Of a stretch of DNA of 64,000 nucleotides, positions 1 to 10,448 are shown one piece after another. A program made the translations under genes and the position numbers. Within the stretch, counting starts at the first letter, position 1. Each line of letters starts with the position of its first letter. The notes below the pieces were generated by a model that was given only the letters and a program-made list of their open reading frames with translations, had not been told where the DNA came from and did not search any database. Where the stretch lies: assembly GCF_035222375.1 (NCBI RefSeq), contig NW_026946366.1:2976001-3040000 (forward strand). The letters are read 5' to 3'. Source of the DNA: Podospora pseudocomata (taxonomy: Eukaryota; Ascomycota; Sordariomycetes; Sordariales; Podosporaceae).

Positions 1-3000
1 CTTGATAAACCCCCCGCTGCGTCTAGAACTTCGGGCTGGGGGCGCAGTTCAACATCCAGAAGACATCATTGTTAGCTCGCCTGCAAACACGAGTTCTCTG
101 AAACAGCTCTCTGCGATGTGCCTACCACCTGCTCCTTACCTCAACATGCTTCTTCATCCATCGCAGGAAAGCCCGAGTAACTTCCAACCCTTCACCGAGA
201 GGCCACAGTCACATTGATGAATAACCAGTTCTCGGTTACAAGTGCACTGACCTCTCGTCTCAATTCTTCAGAGGGGAAGAGAATACAGTACTGTGCCGCA
301 ACCCCACGGTGCGGCTTTCCAGAACAGGCTTCTCACTCGCCTCTTGGATGTCTCCATGTGGTCATGGCCGTTCTCTCGGACTTCGACCAGCCATTCTCCT
401 ATTCGCTAGCTGGTTGCGAGGATCCAGCACATACAGGCACCGCTCAGATGCTCGCCGTCACTCTCCTTGTAGGCTTCCTACAAAAGTGGTGCAACCAGAT
501 GCCAGCCGACTAACTAATCGCCACACCACCACAACACACGCAGATGAACTTGCTTATATCGCATCCAATCGAAAAACATTTACAAATACTACCGCAGTGC
601 AGATGCGAATGCGATCAGTCAATATTCCAAGCATTGCAGGATTACACAACTTTCGCTAGTGGCGCAAGTCTGACCAATGGCGGAGATATTGGCTGCATTG
701 CAGGCGCTTAGAAGCGCGCAGTAGTCGTCCGATTTCTGTTGGCACCAACCCATCGCCAAAACGGGGAGCTTTACCACAGAACCGCGATATGGAATTCTTG
801 ATGGGGAAAACTGGGCATCTCTGCTTCTTCTGCCCTTCCATCGTAGGCGTCCAAGTTGCTCCAGGTATCGCTTCCTGCATGTGACAATGTTTTCTTTGCA
901 GCTACGGATCCTTCGCATCCGGCGGTGAGGGTGACCAGTTTCTTTTTTCTTGGTGACACTTTACACCTCACTGCTTCGCAAGTTGCTAGCGTCGAGGAAT
1001 CGATAGCCAACATGTATTACAGCGGCAGAGGAGACTCTTAATTGGTCTGTTGGCGCGGTGCCTCGTCTATCGTGTTTCTGAGGAGAGGATTAGCCGACCC
1101 TCGCGCCGGCCCGCCATCTTCCTTTTCTTTATCTCCCTGTCGATATTGAAGGTTCTATACAGATATGCTGTGAGGAGCTCTCCCCATTGGGGCCTGTATC
1201 CTGTGTTACTCACCATGAGCCCGGTGTTGATGCTTACATGACATTGAGCTCCTGCATCCTGGATGGCACTGGGTGAACTTTTGGTTTGGTGGGTGTTGGG
1301 CCCGATGCAGTTTGCCTACCTACTGATAATAGGAGCTATTGGTGGCCACGTCGCTGATATGCTGCTTTCCCTACCTATATTCCAGACTCTTTGCCTTGGA
1401 GGCAGTGCAGAACAGAAGAAAACCATCCTCTTCACTGTCTCTTGACCTCTGTAGAAGTGGCCGTGTGAATCGCAATAGCCAGACACTGATCACACGACTA
1501 CGGAGCCGAATCAAGCAGTAGCCCTTACAGCTGGATGCGGTAGCTTGATAGGTAGTTCTTGGGGTCATTGATCCTGCCGTTCGTAGCATAAGACGCATCT
1601 GAGGCTTGAGGGAAGGATCAAGTAGCGGTTGTACCAGATACTTGTGATACTTGAAGCCGGGGGCATGGGGGAAACGGTGGGTCGACGGTGGATGTTCAGG
1701 CATCCTTATTGATAGCACAGCATGTGTCTGCCATTGTTGCTTGTGAGGAGGCACAGTGCATCATGTTTCGTGGTTTGCAATGTAAGTATTTAGCGTTCAT
1801 GGGATCTGGTAGATGTGGGTGTGGGTGGCTGCGAGGGAGACACCTCTTTGGAGATTCTTCATCGCCGCTGTGGGATGGAGGGTGGCAGCAAGTTCTGGAT
1901 GAGACTGAATTCTCTCAGCTGGGTCCATAAGAGTGAAAGCGTTCGAAGGAGGGAGTTAACATCTAGTAGCCGCCCCTCAACGGGCAGGCAGCTCTCAGAT
2001 AAGACCTCTTTAACATTGCGGGAATACTCAGTCGTCCATTCTGGTGGCCGCTGTAAACAGGGCTGTGCCAGCTACGAGTTTTATCCAAGGCAGCAAGCCT
2101 TCTCGTCCAACATAGCTCCAACATCCTCCTCAAGGCTGGATTGTTGTCCTTGACAACCAACCAGCCATACAGATAGCCGCCTAGACGCGACTACATGTTA
2201 AAGAACCAAGGAAAGTATGGTCGATCGTGTGGTTAGGCGCCCCAACAGCATCATTCACATACACTTCCGGATGGGCTAGCTGGTGTATAGTGCGTTGGCG
2301 TGTGCTGATGAGCGCGGGGGTCCTGCAGATTTGATCCTTAAACCATGTTCTGGGGTGGATGAGAAAGGCTATCAACTTCTGGGGAAAGATCGTCATGCTT
2401 GGTCCCTCTGGCAGGCATACAGATGATCACGGCCTGCAATATGTATGCTCCCTCATAGGATATCGGTACCTGGGGAGGTTCTTTGTTGGCCGACTTTTAC
2501 TCATGTGAGATGCAGTTCGCGACATGCGGCACGCGGCAAAGTCGAGGCCGGTTGATAGGGCTGTTATTTACTCGAACATCATTTGTCTATCTCAAAAGAT
2601 TGAGAGTGTCTTATCAAGATGCTCTGACCTTGCGTGATGTATCTTGGCTTTCATGTCATGTGCCTGCTGTTCTCGTAACCCGATGCAGCACGAGAGAGAA
2701 CTCCAAAGATATTTCGCTAGCAACAGTGGGAGAATTTTAGGTGGACGAACACCACAAGTAGTTGACTCTCTTGTTTACAGCAAGACTTGCATGTGTTTAC
2801 GTTGAAGTTGTCGCGCCGAATCCCGTGGTTGTTCACATGGTGTTCTGCCCCATGTACACATCGCTATTCTTCGTGACCAGCTGTACCCCCATGCCCAAAG
2901 CTTGGCGGGGAGAGTTGAGAACCCCGGACTTGAAATGTCTCTTGTATTCCCTAGGCTGACTATGGAGGAGTGGTGAGCTATGTGCAGGCAGGTGAGGCAC

Positions 3001-3971
3001 CCGCGGGGGCGTTGCCCTGTGATCCGTCTGAACAGATTACCACAGCGAAAAGCTTACCTAAGTTAGAGGCTTCAGGCCATGCGTCAAGAGGTTTTGAGTC
3101 TAGGACTGTAAGGCAGTAGTCATTACCAAACACCACTTAGTAGTCACTCAATGCTCGAAGCCATTCAGGGGCATTCAGGGGTTGTTTATAGTGAACGATC
3201 AGCGACCCACCAGTGAGACTTACACGGCAACCAGAGCTCCATTAACCCGAACCCCTCTGCCCCAACAACACTCAAGTAAACCCACCTTGCCACGAAGAAC
3301 AATGAAAATTATGCAAGTTGTCTCAACAACTTGTTGGTTGACGCAATAGAAAATGAACAGAAAGTCTAGAACTTTGGGTGAAATCCAACGGAAATGGGCC
3401 AAATAACTGTCCGACACCCGTAGCAAGGATGGTGTAAAAACCGAACCTCGGTTCATGCTGACTGCCTGATTGGCCAATGCCCTGAAAAGAAGCCCCATGT
3501 TTGTCTTATCAGCTGCAGAGAATATCTTATCGATCAACTCACCTTCAGTCCCAAGCCTTCGGACGCGACACGCACTCGACGAACAGATCAGGCAGCCCGA
3601 TCCGATCAAAATCCACACCTCCACACGTCACTGAACGGTCGCCAGGAAGGCCCTACCTCCTTTCCGGTATTTTCGGCCTGGAACCCCTGTACGAGAACGT
3701 CAACAAAAAAAGTCCCCGTTCAATGATATAAAGCCCTTGCCCGGCGCTGCCGTGGGCCGCAATGGCAGTCGACGTAGTCCAGTCAGTCTTTTTCGCTGCC
3801 TCCAAGTGCAGCAACACTCTTTTCTGCTTCGGACGATACATCTTCGTCTGGGCGATCGCCTTGGTCTTCATTCTTGCCGGCGCGCTGCGATATCGGCTCT
3901 CTTCGCTATTCCCCAGGAACGAAATTTCTACGGAACATAAGAAGGCGTGATTTTGTGACGGAGAAACCGAA
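1..3971. other. Gene-free stretch, nothing supported
   Basis: No reading frame here has a recognisable domain, convincing splice structure or family-like composition. The longest frame (3220-3624, minus, about 134 codons) lies just upstream of the thioesterase gene, has no recognisable motif and is probably chance. There are no telomere arrays, no strong AT bias and no long repeats. The last few hundred bases should hold the promoter of the gene starting at 3972. A short upstream open frame (3762-3950) in that leader may simply be untranslated. Confidence 0.5.
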
Positions 3972-5060
3972 ATGGCTGTCGGAACGCTCTCTCTCTTTTT
4001 CCCCGTCTTCATCCCGGCCGCCACAGCGGGATTGGTATATGCTGGTCACCGCGCAACTTACCTCGACTGGAGGGCGATCTTGACCGAGTTCCTCACGGGA
4101 CCTGGTCGGACAAGTCGGATCCTACTTCTGCTGTTTTTGGGTCTCAACTGGAAGAGCTTGCCCCTTGGGTGGACGGTATGTATCTCGTGATATTACCTGG
4201 TGACACCAAGCTGACATTTGCGCCGCTAGGTTCGGATCTTCCATTCCTTCATTTTCCACTTCGCGCGCCGCCCAAAGACTCTTCCTCAGCGCGCCCTCTT
4301 CCACTACAGCGTTACCTCCTCTCGTACCTCTCTCCTCGAAACCGACTACAACTTCCACAAGTCCAACTCGACCTACTTTGCCGATGTCGACGTTTCGCGT
4401 TCCCACCTGGTCACTCATCTGCTGGGTCCATCCATGCCAATCATTGGCGACAACGAGAAAAACAAGCTGGTTCTGGACAAGGATGGCAAGGTGATTAAGG
4501 GGAGCTTTGGCATAGGCCTGGGAGCCGTCTTTTGCTCTTTCCGCCGCGAGATTGGCCCTATGCAAGGTTACGAGATGTGGAGCAGAATCGTGAGCTGGGA
4601 TCGCAAGTGGCTTTACATTGTGACGCACTTTGTTGTCAAGGGCAAGGTCAAGCCTACCAGCTGGGACGGCAGGTGGAAGGGTCCGACACGCAGCAAGATC
4701 CAAAAGGCCGAGGATGGGTCGGCCGTGGAGGAGCCGGATTGGAGCAAGTACATTCACGCCACTGCCATCAGCAAGTACGTGTTCAAGCTAGGGCGCTTCA
4801 CCATTCACCCTTCGATCATGATCCAGGCTGGTGGCTTGTTGCCCGAGAGACCAGGTGGCTGGAGAGGTGGTGAGGATGACTGCGGAGACCTGGTTGACTT
4901 GGGAGAGATCGATGCTGAGGGCGAGTGGGACTGGAAGAAGGTTGAGGCTGAGCGGAGAAAGGGTCTTGATTATGCTAATCACTTTGGGGCGTTGGACGGC
5001 ACGAATCTTTTGTTTGATGGTGGCGAGGATGGCGCTATTGGCAACTTCCCTATTGGTTAA
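3972..5060 (+). CDS. Hotdog-fold thioesterase-like protein (THEM6/4HBT_2 type), membrane-anchored
   Basis: Two exons, 3972-4175 and 4230-5060, give about 344 residues; the 54-bp intron has GTATGT..CTAG ends and sits exactly between codons. The N-terminus carries two hydrophobic segments (residues about 6-25 and 48-65), so the protein is probably membrane-bound. After the intron comes the family pattern: VRIFHSFIFH, then an aromatic-rich stretch with KSNSTYFADVDVSRSHLVTH, then a beta-rich core ending near FKLGRFTIHP. This matches the fungal THEM6-like branch of the 4HBT_2 thioesterase superfamily (known of the family). Substrate is unknown; acyl-CoA or another thioester is the family expectation. 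The start is the first ATG in frame with the membrane segment. Confidence 0.75.
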
Positions 5061-5271
5061 GGATAAAAGATTTAGGAAGGGTGGTATTTGGATGCTTAGA
5101 AGGCGGAAGAGACATGATACCCATTTTTGTGTAGGGAGTTCAGAGATGGTATTGTATAGATTTGAGAGACAGCGCGCTAGCAGGTGCTCGCAGCGGCTGA
5201 TGTCTGTGGCAAGAGATGCTAAAATACATCATTATTCTATGGCAGGGGTTCAGCTAACAATGTTGACATTG

Positions 5272-5855
5272 TTACGCTGACATCGTCTTTTCTTTGCAAG
5301 CCACAAATCCATCTTTGCTCGCACCATTGTGGGTGATCAAGCCCTCGACCACGCCGTCGTCATCGAAAATCACGCGGTCGGGCCCTGGAGGACCAGAGGT
5401 GTATATGTCACCTGGCATGATGGGATACTCGAAATAGGGAGGCTCTGTGACAAAGTCGAAGGCCTCGAGGTTCATGAACTGGTGGGGATAGTAGCCTGTA
5501 TATACGCGGTTGAGCTAAAAATAAATTGCATGTACTATAGTCAAAAGAAGAGATTCGAGACAGCCCGAAAACCACGTACCGACATAGCTAAGGTCATGGA
5601 GCAGAGCGTATCCCAAGGCAATGGCGCGGGAGACATCCGAAGAGTTATACGTATGAGCGCTGCAGCTCCAGGTTGTTGTGTTTATCTCGCCTGTGGTCAC
5701 TAGGATTTGGTGACCAAGTGGTGAGGCAATGACTGGTAGGGCTGAAACATGGGCGAGAATGGAGAGAAAGAGCCATATGGTGTTAGCTGATGTGGGGGTA
5801 GGGTGGTGAGTGCTGGGGCCCAAACGGCCCACGATTAGCAACTCACCTTGATCAT
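5272..5855 (-). CDS. Secreted guanyl-specific ribonuclease, RNase N1/T1 family
   Basis: Two exons are clear: 5580-5786 (signal peptide and N-terminal half) and 5272-5495, joined across an 84-bp intron with GTACGT..ACAG ends. The mature part matches RNase T1/F1: a Cys-containing start, NSSDVSRAIALGYAL, then YYPHQF, an EYPI strand, GPDRVIFD and ITHNGAS. These carry the Tyr38, His40, Glu58, Arg77 and His92 equivalents of RNase T1, so the enzyme should be active and cleave RNA after G outside the cell. A hydrophobic signal (WLFLSILAHVSALPVIA) precedes it. The start is unresolved: an ATG at 5855 with a good donor at 5846 would give Met-Ile-Lys before the signal peptide, but that exon is one base out of phase with the acceptor at 5787. 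No other ATG fits. Confidence 0.8.
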
Positions 5856-6661
5856 TTCGAATTAGATGAGTTTTTTGACATCGATATTCTGTTTCAAAAA
5901 GCAAAAAGCCTGGTGTCTTGACGGGAAAGTAGGGGATCGCGGCTCTCTTATCATTGCTGGACAGTGTTATTATATGCAGTCTCACATATCGGGTACAACG
6001 GCACACTGTGGACTTTCGGACCACACATGAATTTCGTGCGCCTAGCTACACACGGCAATAAACATCTGATGTTGATGAAGTGAGTGCCTAATCTGATGTT
6101 CTTCGGATATGTCGAGACTATCTCTCATACTTGTGGGTTCAATGCAGTGAGGGTTAGGGTTATTATGTCTACGCGTTTAGGGGCTTCAGGGGCTCCGGGG
6201 GTTGACTCGCAGACGAGTAAGGGGTAACACATGGGGCCAGAGCAACACTGAAAGTCCACATTTACAATGTACAAAACCTGACTCGTTTTACCAACACTTT
6301 CAAAGCTATTTCCACAGCTTTGATATGGGATCCTCAATTTTGTCAACAGCAAGAAGTTGTCGCTGGAATGCAGACCCGACATGCAATTATGCGGTCACGG
6401 CGCCGAGACAAGATGCCTCGGCAAACGTCCGGCATCGCCTTCACATTCTCCAACGGGAGTGGGTTCCCGATTCCACATCTCGTTTCTAGTCCATCCGAAC
6501 AATCGATATGGTTGATATCGCAATCCCCACTGCAATTCTCTAGTATTTCAGCCACTCACTCACATATTTTTGCCATCACGACTCATTCATTCTTGATACG
6601 TACATCCCGGTGGCCTCTACCTATAATTTTCAAACGTAATCCCTGATCGCAGCACGACAAA
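5856..6661. other. Intergenic region between divergent RNase and thioesterase genes
   Basis: This stretch lies between the start of the minus-strand RNase gene and the plus-strand thioesterase. It must hold both promoters, but no clear TATA box or repeated site stands out. A 12-base telomere-like GGGTTAGGGTTA occurs near 6146-6157 and is too short to mean anything alone. Confidence 0.4.
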
Positions 6662-7384
6662 ATGGCATCCTCCAAAGCCTTACCATCACCACCACCATCA
6701 ACAACCGAAAGTAAACAACAAAACCCACAATCAGAAGAAATGGTCACCCCAACCGCCTCGGACATCTCCTCCGTCCTCGACTCCCCGGCCAACAAGGCCC
6801 AAGAAGCCCACCACATCGCCTTCTTCAACTCAATACCCTGGTGCTCCTCCCTCCTCGGCTCCACCCCCAACCTCATCATCTCCCAGTCCGTCTCCCGCAT
6901 CATCCGCCCGTCTGGGTGCGAGGAGGACGCGCTCATCTCGCAGACGCTAAACTCGCCGGACGCCATCCCGGCCTACATCACGTTTTACTCTCCCCCTCCC
7001 AAACCTACGGATTATGTCAATGAGGTCAAGTCGCTTATTGCCTTGGGACCGAAGGTGAATGGGTGGGAGGGTATCTGCCATGGGGGGATTGTCATGACGC
7101 TTTTGGATGAGGTGATGGGGCAGATTTTTGCGGTCAACAAGGACAGCGGGGCAATGGGGAGCAAGATGCCGCTTTTGACGGGGTATCTGAACACTGCGTT
7201 TAAGAGGCCTGTGAGAACAGGGACGAAGGAGAAGCCGGCGATTGTGTTGGTTGTTGCTAGGATGACCAAGATCGAGGGAAGGAAGCACTTTTGCGAGGGG
7301 GTGGTGTATGGGGATGAGGAGGGGAGGAATGAGCTGGCGAGGGCGGAGGCCTTGTTTGTGCAGTTGAGGGAGCAGAAACTGTGA
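6662..7384 (+). CDS. PaaI/4HBT-type thioesterase superfamily protein
   Basis: A single uninterrupted frame of 240 residues starts at an ATG in good context. The hotdog core occupies roughly residues 100-235, with the hallmark helix HGGIVMTLLDEVMG (about 139-152), in which the glycine-rich turn and the acidic residue of 4HBT-type thioesterases are recognisable. Strands then follow (YLNTAFKRPV, IVLVVARMTKIEGRK). The first 50 residues are Ser/Thr/Pro/Gln-rich and probably disordered. The family hydrolyses acyl-CoA or related thioesters; the substrate cannot be read here. It is a different branch of the superfamily from the gene at 3972. No signal peptide is seen, so it is likely cytosolic or organellar. 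Confidence 0.85.
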   Translation: MASSKALPSPPPSTTESKQQNPQSEEMVTPTASDISSVLDSPANKAQEAHHIAFFNSIPWCSSLLGSTPNLIISQSVSRIIRPSGCEEDALISQTLNSPDAIPAYITFYSPPPKPTDYVNEVKSLIALGPKVNGWEGICHGGIVMTLLDEVMGQIFAVNKDSGAMGSKMPLLTGYLNTAFKRPVRTGTKEKPAIVLVVARMTKIEGRKHFCEGVVYGDEEGRNELARAEALFVQLREQKL

Positions 7385-8210
7385 AAAGGTAATTTCAAAA
7401 GGGTATAGGATATATGCATCGTGGTGTTTTGATAGAGGGAGCGATAATGTTGGAGAGCGAGGAGCTTGGGGTTGCTTGCATCTGAATAGACTACATTGGG
7501 AACAGTCCTACCTAATAGATAGCATGGAGTAAGAAATGCCGTGGTACCGGTTCGCAATTTTAATTTCAAGCGGCGGCCAACCTAGAAGACATTGAAATAT
7601 GTAGAGTCTGCCCACCCAACCTGTTCAGTATCCTCGCAAGATTCATAAACTAAATTTTCTTGCGAGCTGGGATTTCAGTTGTATCTCTCTTGTGAAGAAT
7701 GGCGAGTTTCTCGATCATGATATGTTTGTCCTTTTCAATGTCACTTTCAACTTCATAAAGATAAATCCCGTGGACTTGTGACGGTTCATGGGTGGCTCAC
7801 TTTTCTCAGCCAGATCGTATATGTATGTGTCAAGACGCAAGATACAGCACCTAACGCCGTCCGCCATCCGCTATTTGCACTGACAGGGAGGGAAGTGCGC
7901 GGAGAAAGTGCCCGTATCTTCACAAGACAAACTTGGTCTAAAGCAGAGGTTTCATGTACCACTGTGTGCAGCAATGTTTTATATGTCCTGTTTATATTAA
8001 GATACTCATGTACATGAAACCATGATCCAATCATCACCAAAAACCAAATGATGGAATAAAAAGCAAGCCTAATTATCTTATAGATGAAAATAAAGCTTTG
8101 ATGATAGCACGCACATACATCACATTAATCTAACCTTTGCCGAAGATCCATAACACCATCGCTCTTAACCCTCGAAAGTAGCAAAAAATAGAGATAAAAA
8201 CAACAAAACA
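7385..8210. other. Intergenic, convergent 3' ends
   Basis: This lies between the stop of the plus-strand thioesterase and the stop of the minus-strand ATP-grasp gene, so it should hold two 3' UTRs. The last 150 bases are A/T-rich with AATAAA-like stretches. No gene, RNA or repeat is seen. Confidence 0.4.
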
Positions 8211-10448
8211 TCACTCGCAACCCTCCACATCGGGGTCAACATCAGTTTCCCCATCACTAATCTCTGTCTTGCTGCTGATTGAACCATCAATGTCAATCGT
8301 AAAGGCCTTCTGGACTTCCTCCCCCAGCCTGATGACGTCTCGCCTGCTCTCCCTGTTCACAACCAGCAGATGAGCAACATATGTCCTTGCCCCATCTGTG
8401 TAAAGATCAACCTTGTCTCCGGGGACACAATAGTCAACGCCCAGAACAATCTTGTCTGCCAGGTCCGGTCTTCGGCGCTTGAGCTCCTCGCATGGGGCTA
8501 GCTTTGACGGCCATTGCACAGTACCAGCGGCTGGAGCAGGAATGTATACCAGTCGAGACCAGTACTGTGCTCCCCTTTTCGAATCATTGGTGTTGTCACC
8601 GAGCACATGGCTGTAGGGCCTAGTGGTCAGTCGCAACCTGTTCTTATCACCCGCAGCAGCCAGCATGTGTGCAGCAAAGTAGTCCACGCCGTATGTATGA
8701 CGTGTTGGAACAGTGACTCGGTATCCAGGCGGGCGGGCATTGATCTCGATCAGCTTGCACTCGGCTCCCGACTCGGGCAAAGATTTGGCGTGCTTGAGGA
8801 CAAGATCGATCACGCCATCTTGCTTGCGGTACTCGAATGTGGAGCTCACCATTCTCGCCTCGACATGGAAGACACCGGTGCAAAATCCTAGATTGACAAG
8901 AATATCTCGGAGTGTCGACTTTGCAATGTCTTGTTCCTGGGCAGGAAGGGCAGAAGGGAGAGTGAGGGCCTCTGGCGAAAAGGTTGAATGGACGGTAGCA
9001 GCGCTCGAGTCAGCGTCGCAGGGTGGTTCATCTGCGATTTCAGAAAATAGAATCTCCCCGTCGAGAAGCACAAAGTTGACATCCATTTCTGGACCATCAA
9101 AGAAGGGCTCAATGACGGCCGCACTGCCATGTCGAGAAGTAGCCTTTTGAACTGCAGTGGCAAGATCGGCGAGGTTGTTGACTTTTGACACGCATTCCGA
9201 GGACCACCCTTTGGTGGGTTTGACGATAAGGGGAAATCTGGGGATGAACTCGGCCTGCTGGTTACCTCCACTTGCTGGCAAAGACTCCAGCTCTCTCACA
9301 TTGTGAACTCTGGCAGTCTGACCAGGAACGTTCTGTAGAAGCCGTGATCGATATTTGTCCACAGATGTCTCAAAGGCGGCCACGGGACTGGTGGGGAGTC
9401 CCAATGCCTCTGCGACCTGAGCCACTGCCACAAAAAAGTTGTCCGACAGTGTAAAGACACCATGAATGGGAAGAGGGTAGCTGACAATGGACTGGATGAT
9501 GCGGTCAACCACTCCTGCATCCTCTGTCATGTCAGTGACAAGGAAGGCTTCCCGATGCATCTTGTTTTCTTCTGTGTCTGCTTGAAGCCAATGGCCCTCT
9601 TCGTCAACGATAATCAAGTCAAGACCTAATGCTTTGGCGGCACGATAGACTGGACCTCCTGCCGTGATGTTTGGTCTACCGCGAATGAGCGCCACCCGTT
9701 GCCGGGGAATTGGTGTGCTGGAGAGCCATGGTGCATTGTGAAGACGATCACGCAGCTCCTCGGTCAGTCTTGTCCTGTAAATTTCCAAGTCGACGAATGA
9801 GACAGAGGTTGGCAAATCTTCCCATTGAACAACTCCGGCAGCCGACTCAACCAACGTGGCAAGATCATGTTCTGAGGTAACCGGGCCCGGGGCGGGACAA
9901 GTGGCAGAATATTTCTGTAGTGGGCGCAAAGGCTCATGGGTCCGTAATATCTTGTATGGGAAATCCTGGAGGCGAAGTTGGAGGAAGTCGGATCGGGTCA
10001 CGTAGCCGTTGGTAGTAGGAAGAACAATGGTAAAAACAGATATGGCTGAAGCAGACCAACTGGGAGAGCCGAGACCGATGGTTTGTAGAGCCTCAATGAA
10101 TGGGCTTGGCGGAGTGCTTCTGAACCCGGTGCTTCCGATTCCGTTGTGTTGAGAATAGGGCTGGGATGGGTTTTGCAGAGCTGAAGATTGTGAAGAGGAT
10201 GGGAAAACCACCACGTTGGCGATGGAATACAGCTCGCAGAGGGGAATAACCTCGCCAAACAAGGGCCGATAGAGATTGGTTGGCCCTGCAGAGATCTTAG
10301 CAATGCTCACTTGGCAGACAGGAAGAAGGGCTGGGTGTTTCTTACTGCTCAGAGGTTGTTGTGTAAAGGTAGATATAACCGATGAGATGCTGCTGGTTAG
10401 TTTATGGCCCAGACTGGCCCTTTCACCAGGGAATGTTCCTACTGCCAT
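8211..10448 (-). CDS. ATP-grasp ligase (carnosine-synthase/BacD-like peptide ligase type)
   Basis: A single 745-residue frame begins at ATG 10448. Residues 1-250 are an extension without a recognised motif. Residues about 250-365 look like the pre-ATP-grasp domain (LIRGRPNITAGGPVYRAAKA, then a DNFFVAVAQVAEALGLPTSP stretch). Residues about 365-590 form the ATP-grasp core: YRSRLLQ, FPLIVKPTKGWSS (ATP-binding lysine), AVIEPFF..GPEMDVNF, and KLIEINARPPG with the metal-binding Glu and Asn. A C-terminal part of about 150 residues ends in an acidic tail. Such enzymes activate a carboxylate as acyl-phosphate and join it to an amine. The substrate is not evident. It shares a divergent promoter with nicotianamine synthase, which suggests, as inference, a nicotianamine-linked substrate. 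Confidence 0.85.
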   Translation of the reverse strand: MAVGTFPGERASLGHKLTSSISSVISTFTQQPLSSKKHPALLPVCQVSIAKISAGPTNLYRPLFGEVIPLCELYSIANVVVFPSSSQSSALQNPSQPYSQHNGIGSTGFRSTPPSPFIEALQTIGLGSPSWSASAISVFTIVLPTTNGYVTRSDFLQLRLQDFPYKILRTHEPLRPLQKYSATCPAPGPVTSEHDLATLVESAAGVVQWEDLPTSVSFVDLEIYRTRLTEELRDRLHNAPWLSSTPIPRQRVALIRGRPNITAGGPVYRAAKALGLDLIIVDEEGHWLQADTEENKMHREAFLVTDMTEDAGVVDRIIQSIVSYPLPIHGVFTLSDNFFVAVAQVAEALGLPTSPVAAFETSVDKYRSRLLQNVPGQTARVHNVRELESLPASGGNQQAEFIPRFPLIVKPTKGWSSECVSKVNNLADLATAVQKATSRHGSAAVIEPFFDGPEMDVNFVLLDGEILFSEIADEPPCDADSSAATVHSTFSPEALTLPSALPAQEQDIAKSTLRDILVNLGFCTGVFHVEARMVSSTFEYRKQDGVIDLVLKHAKSLPESGAECKLIEINARPPGYRVTVPTRHTYGVDYFAAHMLAAAGDKNRLRLTTRPYSHVLGDNTNDSKRGAQYWSRLVYIPAPAAGTVQWPSKLAPCEELKRRRPDLADKIVLGVDYCVPGDKVDLYTDGARTYVAHLLVVNRESRRDVIRLGEEVQKAFTIDIDGSISSKTEISDGETDVDPDVEGCE

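Noticed and set aside
3220-3624. Minus-strand frame with a Cys-rich start
   Set aside because: No domain and no intron logic; it lies in the presumed promoter of the gene at 3972.
4122-4757. Minus-strand frame of 211 codons
   Set aside because: Antisense of the THEM6-like gene, where family motifs and an intron are present on the plus strand.
6146-6157. Telomere-like GGGTTAGGGTTA
   Set aside because: Only two repeat units; no array and no subtelomeric context.
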